A DNA stretch of 49,129 bases from Oscillospiraceae bacterium (GTDB taxonomy: Bacteria > Bacillota > Clostridia > Oscillospirales > Oscillospiraceae): NCBI GenBank assembly GCA_009781515.1, contig WQXY01000017.1:1-49129 (forward strand), read 5' to 3'. The translations under genes and the position numbers were made by a program. Below, one piece after another: positions 34,617 to 42,954 of the stretch (its first letter is position 1; each line of letters opens with the position of its first letter). The notes beneath the pieces are model-generated. The model was not told the DNA's origin. It ran no database searches and saw only the letters and a list, made by a program, of their open reading frames with translations.

Positions 34617-36472
34617 ATCATGAGTGCGGCGATGTCGGCGGGCGAAACGCCCGATATGCGAGATGCCTGTCCGAGCGTTCGCGGTTTCACGGCTTTTAGC
34701 TTCTGCCGCGCTTCAATACGCAAGGCTTGCAGAGCGTCATAATCAATATCGTCGGGTAGTGTGTGGTTTTCCATACGTGCAATTTCATCAAGCTGTCTTT
34801 GCTGACGCTTGATGTACCCGTCGTATTTTATGGCGATTTCCACCTGTTCGCGTATAGCTCTTTTAAGCATTGGTGCATTTTTGTCAAGCGGTGCAACTAT
34901 TTCATATGTAAGTGCAGGACGCCGCAAAAGAGAGGCAAGGCTAACACCTGTTGCCACTTCCGGCATTTCATAGGCTTTGAGCAGATTGTTTAATTCGTCT
35001 GACGGCGGGATAAAAGTTGCTTCGAGCCTGTTTATTTCTTTCTCTACCGCATCGTACTTAGAGAGAACCCTCTCGTGCCGCTCTTTTGAAACAAGCCCTA
35101 CGCGATAACCAAAATGCGACATTCTGATATCGGCATTATCTTGACGGTGCAACATTCTGTATTCCGTGCGCGAGGTCATCATGCGGTAAGGCTCGTTTGT
35201 GCCCTTTGTCACAAGGTCGTCTATTAACGTGCCGATATAACCGTCATTTCGGGTTATAATAAGCGGCTCTTTATTATTTAATGAAAGAACGGCATTAACC
35301 CCCGCAACATAGCCCTGCACAGCGGCTTCTTCATATCCCGAAGAACCGCAAAACTGTCCCGCGCCGTACAGACCTTTGACTTTCTTTGTTTCGAGTGTCG
35401 GAAAAAGTTCCAAGGGGTCAATGCAGTCATATTCTATGGCATAAGCGGGTCGCATTACTTCGGCATTTTCAAAGCCTTTTAAGCTGCCAAGCATCTCAAG
35501 CTGAATTTCTTCGGGCATTGACGAAGAAAAGCCTTGCAGATAAAGCTCCTCGGTATCAAGACCCATTGGTTCCACAAAAAGCTGGTGGCGTTTTTTATCG
35601 GCAAAGCGCACGACCTTATCTTCAAACGACGGACAGTATCTTGTTCCCGTGCCGTCAATCGCGCCCGAGTGCATGGGGCTTCTGTGAATATTTTTGCGAA
35701 CGATTTCATGTGTTTTTTCATTTGAGTATGTAAGATAACAAACAGCTTGATTTACAAGAACCGCGTCTTCCTCCAGCGTTTCAAAAGAAAAAGGCTCGGG
35801 AGGCTCGTCGCCCGCTTGTATTTCCATTTGAGAAAAATCAACACTTCGTGCATTTATTCGGGGCGGCGTTCCCGTCTTAAAGCGTTGCAATGATAACCCA
35901 AGCTCCCGAAGACGCTCCCCAAGAACTGTTGCCGCAAACATTCCGTCCGGGCCGCCGTCATGTATTGCTTCGCCGACAATGGTTCGTCCTGCAAGATATG
36001 TTCCTGTGCAAATAATCGCCGCTTTGCAATTAAAAATTGCACCCGTGTGAGTTTTTACAAACGAAACCCTGCCGTTTTCAACGCCGATATCAACAATTTC
36101 AGCCTGCCGTAAGTGCAGATTTTCCTGTTTTTCCAAAGTGAGTTTCATCAGTTCCTGATATTTACGCCTGTCTGCTTGTGCTCGCAGAGAATGTACGGCA
36201 GGACCTTTGCCGCGGTTTAGCATACGAAACTGTATGCATGCCTTGTCTGCACACTTTGCCATTTCGCCGCCAAGTGCGTCAAGCTCACGTACCAAATGCC
36301 CTTTGCCCGTTCCTCCGATTGCAGGGTTGCACGGCATGTTTCCTACAGCGTCAAGGTTTATTGTGAAGCATATTGTTTTTTTGCCAAGACGGGCGCAGGC
36401 AAGCGCGGCCTCAATGCCCGCATGACCTGCCCCTATAACAGCTATATCATATGTACCTGCTTTGAAATCCAT
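34601..36472 (-). CDS. mnmG: tRNA uridine-5-carboxymethylaminomethyl modification enzyme MnmG
   Basis: With MnmE it modifies the wobble uridine of several tRNAs using FAD and methylene-folate. The 623 residues begin MDFKAGTYDIAVIGAGHAG with the FAD motif GAGHAG near 13. CNPAIGGTGKGHLVRE, TGTYLAGRTIVGE and the C-terminal helical domain (GQASRISGVSPADIAAL) are all present. An upstream ATG at 36526 would run through the promoter; the ATG at 36472 matches the family N-terminus. No ribosome site is seen, because the -10 box ends 6 bases before the ATG. It is divergent from dnaE. mnmE and rsmG are not nearby. Confidence 0.97.
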   Translation of the reverse strand: MDFKAGTYDIAVIGAGHAGIEAALACARLGKKTICFTINLDAVGNMPCNPAIGGTGKGHLVRELDALGGEMAKCADKACIQFRMLNRGKGPAVHSLRAQADRRKYQELMKLTLEKQENLHLRQAEIVDIGVENGRVSFVKTHTGAIFNCKAAIICTGTYLAGRTIVGEAIHDGGPDGMFAATVLGERLRELGLSLQRFKTGTPPRINARSVDFSQMEIQAGDEPPEPFSFETLEEDAVLVNQAVCYLTYSNEKTHEIVRKNIHRSPMHSGAIDGTGTRYCPSFEDKVVRFADKKRHQLFVEPMGLDTEELYLQGFSSSMPEEIQLEMLGSLKGFENAEVMRPAYAIEYDCIDPLELFPTLETKKVKGLYGAGQFCGSSGYEEAAVQGYVAGVNAVLSLNNKEPLIITRNDGYIGTLIDDLVTKGTNEPYRMMTSRTEYRMLHRQDNADIRMSHFGYRVGLVSKERHERVLSKYDAVEKEINRLEATFIPPSDELNNLLKAYEMPEVATGVSLASLLRRPALTYEIVAPLDKNAPMLKRAIREQVEIAIKYDGYIKRQQRQLDEIARMENHTLPDDIDYDALQALRIEARQKLKAVKPRTLGQASRISGVSPADIAALMIWLKR

Positions 36473-36478
36473 ATTTGT

Positions 36479-36487
36479 ATTATAACA
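36479..36487 (-). promoter_or_regulatory. mnmG extended -10 promoter, leaderless
   Basis: Minus strand TGtTATAAT (-10 box 36479-36484) then ACAAAT and the ATG at 36472. No good -35 box at 17 bases; the extended -10 may suffice. Layout matches dusB: extended -10, six bases, ATG. Confidence 0.65.
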
Positions 36488-36519
36488 GAGCGTGTCAAAC
36501 CCCCGTCCCCTTGTCAACC

Positions 36520-36548
36520 TTGACACTATCCGACTTGTTCAATATACT
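36520..36548 (+). promoter_or_regulatory. dnaE promoter, leaderless
   Basis: TTGACA (36520-36525), 17 bases, TATACT (36543-36548). Transcription should start at about 36555, the A of the second of two ATG codons (36549 and 36555). Confidence 0.75.
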
Positions 36549-36554
36549 ATGAGC

Positions 36555-39500
36555 ATGGGATTTGTTCATTTACATGTGCATAGTGAATACAGCCTGCTCG
36601 ACGGTGCGTGCAGGATAAAAGACCTTGTGGCACGGGTTCGGGAACTCGGGCAAAAAAGTGTTGCAATCACCGACCACGGCGTTATGTACGGCGCTGTGGC
36701 GTTCTACAAAGAAGCAGTCGCGGCGGGGATAAAACCAATCATCGGCTGCGAGGTCTATGTCGCCGCAAGAACACGTTTTGACATGGAGCATGAGCATGAC
36801 GCAACACGATATCATCTTATTTTGCTCTGCAAGAACGAGGAAGGGTATAAAAACCTTTGCAAGTTGGTCAGTGCATCTTTTACAGAGGGTTTTTATATCA
36901 AGCCCCGTGTTGATATGGAGCTGCTGCGCGCTCACAGTGACGGGCTTATAGCGTTGTCGGCTTGTATTTTAGGAAAAATACCGGAACTGATACTTGGTGA
37001 CGATTATGCACAGGCGAAGAAAAAAGCTTTGGAAATGCAAGAAATTTTCGGCGAGGATAATTTTTATCTCGAGCTTCAAAACCACGGCTTTGTCGAGCAG
37101 CAAAAGGTCGCTGAGGGATTAATCCGTATTCATCGCGAAACAGGAATTCCGCTTGTTGTCACAAACGACGCACATTATATAAAACGTGACGATGCGCAGG
37201 CGCAAGACATTCTTATGTGTATTCAAACGGGCAAAACAGTTGACGATACAGACCGCATGAAATTTGAGTCTCAGGAGCTATATGTTAAATCGGAAGATGA
37301 AATGCGCGAGCTTTTCCCCGAGCTTCCCGAGGCGTATGAGAACACCGAAAAAATCGCAGATTTATGTAACTATAAATTTGAATTTGGAAAGTTTCTGCTG
37401 CCTGAGTTTAAGCTGCCGAGCGGGGCTACCGACCCGTGCAAATATTTGCATGAGCTGTGTATAGAGGGCATGAACAGAAAATATGACACCTCGGATGCGG
37501 AAGTAAAAAGCACAGTCTTAAAGCAACTGAATTACGAGCTTGACATGATAAACCGCATGGGCTTTACAGGATATTTCCTGATTGTTTACGACTATGTAAA
37601 ATACGCAAAATCAAAAGACATTCCGGTTGGTCCCGGCAGAGGGAGCGGAGCTGCGTCCGTTGCCGCATACTGCCTTGATATCACAGATGTAGACCCTATC
37701 AGATATAATTTGTTTTTTGAACGTTTCCTCAACCCCGAGCGTGTATCAATGCCCGATTTTGATATTGATTTTTGCGAACGCCGCCGCGACGAGGTTATCG
37801 AATATGTCAAAGAAAAATACGGACAGGAAAATGTAGCTCAGATTGTTACTTTTAATACTCTTAAAGCAAAAAACGCCGTGCGGAGTGTATCAAAAGCACT
37901 TTCATTATCGTTTCAAGAAGAAAACGAACTGGCAAAAGAAATACCAAACACCTTAAACATCACACTCGCCGATGCTCTTAAAATATCAAGCCGTCTTCGC
38001 TCAATGTATGATGAAGACCCGCGTATTAAACGCGTAATTGATACAGCCTTGGCGCTTGAAGATATGCCAAAGGACTCCGGCACACATGCTGCGGGTGTTG
38101 TTATCACGCAAAAAACCGTCAGCGATTATGTGCCGCTTACGCTATCGAAAAAAACAGGCGGAATTTCAACCCAGTACAACAAAAACGAGGTTGAAGAAAT
38201 CGGTTTGTTGAAGTTTGACTTTTTAGGACTGCGATACTTGACAATAATTGACGATACCGTCCGTGAAATAAAAAAGAAAATTCCGGATTTTGCGATAGAA
38301 ACAATACCCGAAAACGATGTGCCGACATATGAAATGATTGCACAGGGGAAAACCTCCGGACTGTTTCAATTAGAGTCCGAGGGCATGACATCGGTATGTG
38401 TCGGAATTGCAGCTCGAAGCATTGACGACCTTGCGGCGGTCATTGCGCTTTACCGCCCCGGTCCAATGGATGCAATTCCAACTTTTACAAAAAACAGCCG
38501 TGATTTGTCGAAAATAAAATACTTAGACCCTGTGCTTAAGCCGATACTTGAGGTGACGTACGGGTGCATTGTTTATCAAGAGCACGTTCTCGAAATTTTG
38601 CGGAAAATCGGCGGGTTTTCACTCGGGCAGGCTGATATTATCCGCCGTGCCATGAGCAAAAAACAGCAGGAAGACATTCAAAAAGAACGTGAAACCTTTA
38701 TAAACGGCGACTCTGAGCGAAATATTACGGGAGCTGTAGCAAACGGGATACCAAAAAATGTTGCAGGTCAAATTTATGACGCTATCATTCCGTTTGCAGG
38801 GTATGGCTTCAACAAACCCCACGCTGTTGCATATGCGATGATTGCGTACCAAAGCGCATATCTGAAACGTCATTTCCCGCATGAGTATATGGCTGCTTTG
38901 CTCTCGTCCGTGCTCGGACAGCCGGAAGCGGTTGCTCATTATGCCGCCGAATGTCGTGAAATGGGGATAAATCTTCTACCTCCGAGCATAAATGAGTCCG
39001 GTGCGACTTTTACAGTTTCGGGAAATGATTTAAGATACGGACTTGTTGCCGTTAAAAACATCGGGCGCGGTTTTATTGATGAGGTGACAAAAGAGCGTGA
39101 GGAAAACGGGGCATTTAGGAGCTTTGAGGATTTTTGCCGTCGGATATATGGCGGGGAGCTAAACCGCCGTGCGGTGGAAAGCTTGATAAAGTGCGGTTGC
39201 TTTGACGGGCTTGGTGCAAACAGGCGGCAGCTTATAATGGTTTGTCAAACAGTTATTGACGATGTTGCCGACCATAAACGCCGCAATGTTGCAGGGCAGC
39301 TCGATTTCTTCGGTATGTCGGGAGATATGGTTGATGAGAACAAGACGGGCAGCACAAACAGCAGTGCTCCGCTGCCCGACCTGCCTGAATTTACAAAAGG
39401 TGAGCTTATACGCATGGAGCGTGAGGTGACGGGGCTATATCTGTCGGGGCATCCCATGGACGAATACAGAGAGATTGCGGAGCGCTTCAAGGCAGTGAAT

Positions 39501-40049
39501 ATCGGAGATGTTCTTGCGGATTTTTCCCGCGAGGGCGGCAATGAAAAATTTAAGGACAACCAAAAGATAGTGCTTGCAGGTGTCATAGAAACCGTTCGCA
39601 CAAAACCTACACGCAACAATACACTCATGGCATACATTACGCTCGATGACGGCTCGGGCAGCATAGAACTTCTTGCTTTTCAAAGGGCTATTGATGATGC
39701 GGGTGTGTATATGCAAGCCGAGGAAGTGGTAATAATAAATGGGCGGCTGTCTGAGAGAGATGAAAAAGACCCGCAGGTTGTGGTGGAGCTTCTAAAGCCG
39801 ATGAAGCACATAGGTAAAGATGAAAAACCGGAAGAAACAAACCAGTGCCTTTATGTGAAGCTGCAAAGTGAAAACAGCCCGGAGTATGAGCACTTAAAAC
39901 TTGTGCAATCAATGTTCCCCGGAAATGAAAAGATGATTATTAGGTTTGAGGAAACGAAAAAAACCGTCGGAGCAAGCTGCACCATCCACGAAGCGTTAAT
40001 AAAAGAGCTGATAGAAAAATTTGGCGAAAAGAATGTGATTGTGAAGTAA
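36555..40049 (+). CDS. dnaE: DNA polymerase III alpha subunit
   Basis: Replicative polymerase of the DnaE type. The 1164 residues show a PHP domain at the N-terminus (FVHLHVHSEYSLLDG, then AITDHGVMYG), the palm with PDFDIDF, catalytic D401 and D403, GPGRGSGAASVAAY before it, KDSGTHAAGVVI, a finger region, a helix-hairpin-helix part (FCRRIYGGELNRRAVESLIKCG) and an OB fold near 1000-1080 (IVLAGVIETVRTKPTRN). The ORF extends upstream, but the -10 box ends at 36548, so a transcript can only contain the ATG at 36555; the family N-terminus agrees. No ribosome site is present. Identity is firm. Confidence 0.98.
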   Translation: MGFVHLHVHSEYSLLDGACRIKDLVARVRELGQKSVAITDHGVMYGAVAFYKEAVAAGIKPIIGCEVYVAARTRFDMEHEHDATRYHLILLCKNEEGYKNLCKLVSASFTEGFYIKPRVDMELLRAHSDGLIALSACILGKIPELILGDDYAQAKKKALEMQEIFGEDNFYLELQNHGFVEQQKVAEGLIRIHRETGIPLVVTNDAHYIKRDDAQAQDILMCIQTGKTVDDTDRMKFESQELYVKSEDEMRELFPELPEAYENTEKIADLCNYKFEFGKFLLPEFKLPSGATDPCKYLHELCIEGMNRKYDTSDAEVKSTVLKQLNYELDMINRMGFTGYFLIVYDYVKYAKSKDIPVGPGRGSGAASVAAYCLDITDVDPIRYNLFFERFLNPERVSMPDFDIDFCERRRDEVIEYVKEKYGQENVAQIVTFNTLKAKNAVRSVSKALSLSFQEENELAKEIPNTLNITLADALKISSRLRSMYDEDPRIKRVIDTALALEDMPKDSGTHAAGVVITQKTVSDYVPLTLSKKTGGISTQYNKNEVEEIGLLKFDFLGLRYLTIIDDTVREIKKKIPDFAIETIPENDVPTYEMIAQGKTSGLFQLESEGMTSVCVGIAARSIDDLAAVIALYRPGPMDAIPTFTKNSRDLSKIKYLDPVLKPILEVTYGCIVYQEHVLEILRKIGGFSLGQADIIRRAMSKKQQEDIQKERETFINGDSERNITGAVANGIPKNVAGQIYDAIIPFAGYGFNKPHAVAYAMIAYQSAYLKRHFPHEYMAALLSSVLGQPEAVAHYAAECREMGINLLPPSINESGATFTVSGNDLRYGLVAVKNIGRGFIDEVTKEREENGAFRSFEDFCRRIYGGELNRRAVESLIKCGCFDGLGANRRQLIMVCQTVIDDVADHKRRNVAGQLDFFGMSGDMVDENKTGSTNSSAPLPDLPEFTKGELIRMEREVTGLYLSGHPMDEYREIAERFKAVNIGDVLADFSREGGNEKFKDNQKIVLAGVIETVRTKPTRNNTLMAYITLDDGSGSIELLAFQRAIDDAGVYMQAEEVVIINGRLSERDEKDPQVVVELLKPMKHIGKDEKPEETNQCLYVKLQSENSPEYEHLKLVQSMFPGNEKMIIRFEETKKTVGASCTIHEALIKELIEKFGEKNVIVK

Positions 40050-40110
40050 TTGTGATAATATAGGAACATGGAGCGTTACAAAATAACAGCAACATATAAG
40101 GAGCGGGTTT

Positions 40111-41715
40111 ATGAAAATTAGCTTTTTCGGAGCGGCGAGAGAAGTTACGGGCAGCTGTCATTGCGTTGAGTTTAACGACAGGCGGCTTTTGATTGACTGC
40201 GGCATGCAGCAAAGTGCGTCTGCCGGAATTGACCAAAGTTTTCCGTTTCACCCGGGCGAGATTGACCATGCCATTATAACTCACGCACATATAGACCATT
40301 CGGGCAGACTGCCGCTTCTTGTCAAGCACGGCTTCAAAGGCAAAATTTATGCCACAGAGCCGACATGCAAACTGCTTGATATAATGCTTCGGGATAGTGC
40401 GCATATACAAGAGCTTGAAGCCCAGTGGGCGAGCCGCAAAAAGAAACGCTCCGGCGAAGCAACCACCGAGCCGCTCTATACAATGGATGATGCGTGCAGG
40501 GTTTTTCCGCTGCTTGTGCCGTGCAGATATGATGAAGTAATTGAAATAGGCAATGATGAAAAAATACGCTTTACCGACGCGGGGCATTTGCTCGGCTCGG
40601 CATATGTGGAGCTATGGCTCACAGAGGGCGAAACGCAGAAAAAGCTTGTGTTCTCGGGCGACATCGGAGCACCGGGGCATCCCATGATTTGCAACCCCGG
40701 GCATATTAACGAAGCCGATATTGTTGTTATGGAGTCCACATATGGCGATAGAAACCATACTCACGCGTTCGACACGGTTACAGAGCTTGCCAAGGTTATT
40801 GACACAACACTTGCAGGCGGCGGAAATGTTGTTTGCCCGTCTTTTGCAATCGGCAGAACGCAGGACTTGCTGTATCACATTCGCGAAATAAAAGAGCGGG
40901 GTTTGGTTCGCTCCAATCCCGACTTCCCCGTATATCTCGACAGTCCGCTCGCACAGGCGGCGACAAAAATTTATTCCGGTGAGCTGTATGATTATTTGAA
41001 TGATGAAACAAAAGCACTCATCAGTTCGGGAATTCAGCCTTTGTCGTTTGATAATCTTCGCATTACGGAAACATCCGAGGACTCAAAAAGATTAAACGAC
41101 GACAGAACACCAAAGGTTATTATTTCATCAAGCGGTATGTGCGACGCGGGCAGAATACGTCATCACTTGAAGCATAATCTGTGGAAACCCGAATGTTCGG
41201 TAGTGTTCACAGGCTTTCAAGCCCTCGGAACACTCGGGCGGACAATCGTAGACGGAATTATTTCCAGTGTTTCGCTTTTTGGCGAAGAAATTGCCATACG
41301 CTGTCAGATACATAATTTCAAGAGCATGAGCTCACATGCCGATAAGGACAGCCTGCACCGTTGGATTGATGCATTTGCAAAAAAACCTGAATGTGTGTTT
41401 TTGGTTCACGGCGAAGAAGATACATGCAAAAATTTTGCAGGGCGGCTTATTGAACAGGGATATACAGCAGTTGCGCCGAAATACACGTCGGTATATGACC
41501 TGCACACCTTTGAGCCGGTCTTTGAAGGTCGCGACATCTTGCGCCGTCAGGACACCTCGCAGCTTGACCGTCGCAGCTCGCCGGTATTTAACAGACTGAT
41601 GATAGCGGGATCAAGACTTATGGAAGTCATCACACGCAACAAAGGCGGAGCAAATAAAGACCTCGCAAAATTTGCCGACCAAATTGACGCGCTTTCAAAT
41701 AAGTGGGATACATAG
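40111..41715 (+). CDS. Beta-CASP metallo-beta-lactamase-fold nuclease
   Basis: Probable RNA-processing nuclease related to CPSF73 and the bacterial YSH1-like group. The 534 residues include the zinc motif HAHIDHSG (about 50-57), later metal ligands in DAGHLLGSAY and FSGDIG, the beta-CASP region with VVCPSFAIGRTQDLL and VIISSSGMCDAGRIRHH, and the C-terminal motif SSHADKDSL with a final histidine in VHGE. It starts after AAGGAGCGGG. Substrate unknown. It is not RNase J, which is longer and has different motif spacing. Family firm, role inferred. Confidence 0.9.
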   Translation: MKISFFGAAREVTGSCHCVEFNDRRLLIDCGMQQSASAGIDQSFPFHPGEIDHAIITHAHIDHSGRLPLLVKHGFKGKIYATEPTCKLLDIMLRDSAHIQELEAQWASRKKKRSGEATTEPLYTMDDACRVFPLLVPCRYDEVIEIGNDEKIRFTDAGHLLGSAYVELWLTEGETQKKLVFSGDIGAPGHPMICNPGHINEADIVVMESTYGDRNHTHAFDTVTELAKVIDTTLAGGGNVVCPSFAIGRTQDLLYHIREIKERGLVRSNPDFPVYLDSPLAQAATKIYSGELYDYLNDETKALISSGIQPLSFDNLRITETSEDSKRLNDDRTPKVIISSSGMCDAGRIRHHLKHNLWKPECSVVFTGFQALGTLGRTIVDGIISSVSLFGEEIAIRCQIHNFKSMSSHADKDSLHRWIDAFAKKPECVFLVHGEEDTCKNFAGRLIEQGYTAVAPKYTSVYDLHTFEPVFEGRDILRRQDTSQLDRRSSPVFNRLMIAGSRLMEVITRNKGGANKDLAKFADQIDALSNKWDT

Positions 41716-41744
41716 TTGATAACACAAGTGAGCTTGTGTATAAT
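41716..41744 (+). promoter_or_regulatory. minD-like gene promoter with dyad in spacer
   Basis: TTGATA (41716-41721), 17 bases, TATAAT (41739-41744), beginning right after the upstream stop codon. The spacer holds the perfect dyad ACACAAG (41722-41728), TGAG, CTTGTGT (41733-41739), a possible operator. Confidence 0.7.
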
Positions 41745-41776
41745 GCTAAACAGATTGACAGTATGGGGGAAAAGTT

Positions 41777-42517
41777 GTGGGCATGATAATAGCTGTGGCT
41801 TCGGGAAAAGGCGGAACAGGAAAAACAACGTCTGTTGCCGCTATTTCGTCCTGCCTTGCAGTGCTTGGGCATAAAACGCTTTGTATAGATTTCGACACGG
41901 GTCTTGGCAACCTTGACTTGGCTCTTGATATGACGGACTTTTCGGTCATGGATTTTAGGGACGTTTTGACAGGTGGAGTAGATTTGATGTCCGCATGCAG
42001 CGAGTCCCCGGAAATTCCCAATCTGTTTTACCTTTCCGCGCCGACAGACAGGCAGCCCGAGGAAACAGACCGCGAAGCCATTGTAGAAATGTTTAAGAAA
42101 ATCAGAAGCACCTTTGAATATTGCATAATTGACGCTCCGCCCGGAATAGGCACAGGTTTTGAACTTGCACACGCCGATGTTGATATGTCAATAATTATCA
42201 CGACAGGAGAGCTTCCGTCGATAAGAGATGCTGCCCGTGCGGCGGGTGTGTTGCGAGACATGGAAATTGAAAATATCAGACTCATAGTCAACAGAGTCAG
42301 CAGAACCAAGTTTAAGCAAATAAAAACTACAATAGATGATGTTATAGACTCCACAGGAGTGCAGCTTCTCGGCATCATAGCAGAGGACAAAAATATTTTC
42401 CTCGCACTCCATGAGGGAGTACCATTGGTTTTATACAATAAAAGAAAAGCGGCGTATGATTTTCTCGACATTGCGCTTCGTATAAAAGGAGAAGAAGTAC
42501 CCCTTCAACAAGGGTAA
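41777..42517 (+). CDS. MinD-like ATPase lacking the membrane-targeting tail
   Basis: Deviant Walker-A ATPase closest to MinD: SGKGGTGKTTSVAA at about 9-22, switch I DFDTGLGNLDLALDM near 38-52 (MinD pattern D-x-D-x-G-L-x-N-L-D) and IIDAPPGIGTGF near 115. At 246 residues it stops after LRIKGEEVPLQQG. MinD of Bacillus and E. coli continues there with an amphipathic membrane-binding helix, absent here. minC and minE are not adjacent. Start GTG at 41777, with GGGGGA upstream. The next gene, an MgsA-like protein, follows by 24 bases. It could be a divergent MinD or another positioning ATPase. Confidence 0.85.
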   Translation: MGMIIAVASGKGGTGKTTSVAAISSCLAVLGHKTLCIDFDTGLGNLDLALDMTDFSVMDFRDVLTGGVDLMSACSESPEIPNLFYLSAPTDRQPEETDREAIVEMFKKIRSTFEYCIIDAPPGIGTGFELAHADVDMSIIITTGELPSIRDAARAAGVLRDMEIENIRLIVNRVSRTKFKQIKTTIDDVIDSTGVQLLGIIAEDKNIFLALHEGVPLVLYNKRKAAYDFLDIALRIKGEEVPLQQG

Positions 42518-42541
42518 AAGTGCCAAAGGAGGTGACTTGTT

Positions 42542-42946
42542 TTGAATATAGCAATTCTTGCACATGACAGAAGAAAAGAACTGATGATACAGTTTTGTAT
42601 AGCATATTGCGGAATACTCGCCGAGCACTCGCTTTGTGCGACAAACACAACAGGTCGCCTTGTCAGCGAAGCAACAGGGCTTCCGATTACGTTATATATG
42701 TCGTGCAATCAAGGCGGAAGCCAGCAAATCGGCTCACGCATAAAATTTAACGAGCTTGATATGGTGCTGTTTTTTTGTGACCCGCTTCTCACAGAGGAGT
42801 ATCACGGCAGCGTAACGGATATTGCAAGGCTGTGCGATGAACAAAATGTACCCTTTGCTTCAAATGTTGCAACCGCAGAGGTGCTCATACACGGACTTAA
42901 ACGCGGCGACCTCGACTGGCGCGACATTGTGAACCCGAAAGGTTAG
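42542..42946 (+). CDS. Methylglyoxal-synthase-like protein with substituted catalytic residues
   Basis: The 134 residues align along their whole length with methylglyoxal synthase MgsA: AHDRRK (7-12), CATNTTGRLVSEATGL (32-47), GGSQQIGSRI (58-67), FFCDPL (77-82), H88 and ASNVATAE. MgsA converts dihydroxyacetone phosphate to methylglyoxal; its catalytic base is the Asp of GGDQQ (Asp71 in E. coli), here Ser60. The second aspartate (Asp101) corresponds to Val91, and the Gly of ATGTTG is Asn35. His8, Asp9, Asp80 and His88 are kept. It probably binds phosphate but may not make methylglyoxal. Start TTG, supported by AAAGGAGGTGA upstream. It lies between minD-like and hisS. Confidence 0.85.
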   Translation: MNIAILAHDRRKELMIQFCIAYCGILAEHSLCATNTTGRLVSEATGLPITLYMSCNQGGSQQIGSRIKFNELDMVLFFCDPLLTEEYHGSVTDIARLCDEQNVPFASNVATAEVLIHGLKRGDLDWRDIVNPKG

Positions 42947-42954
42947 GAAATTTT

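Noticed and set aside
39940-40587. 215-codon open frame on the minus strand across the dnaE end and the nuclease start
   Set aside because: It overlaps two well-supported genes and the intervening regulatory gap, and shows no motif or ribosome site.
42947-42954. T-box leader for hisS or serS
   Set aside because: hisS follows the previous gene by 8 bases and serS follows parB by 3, so no leader RNA can fit.
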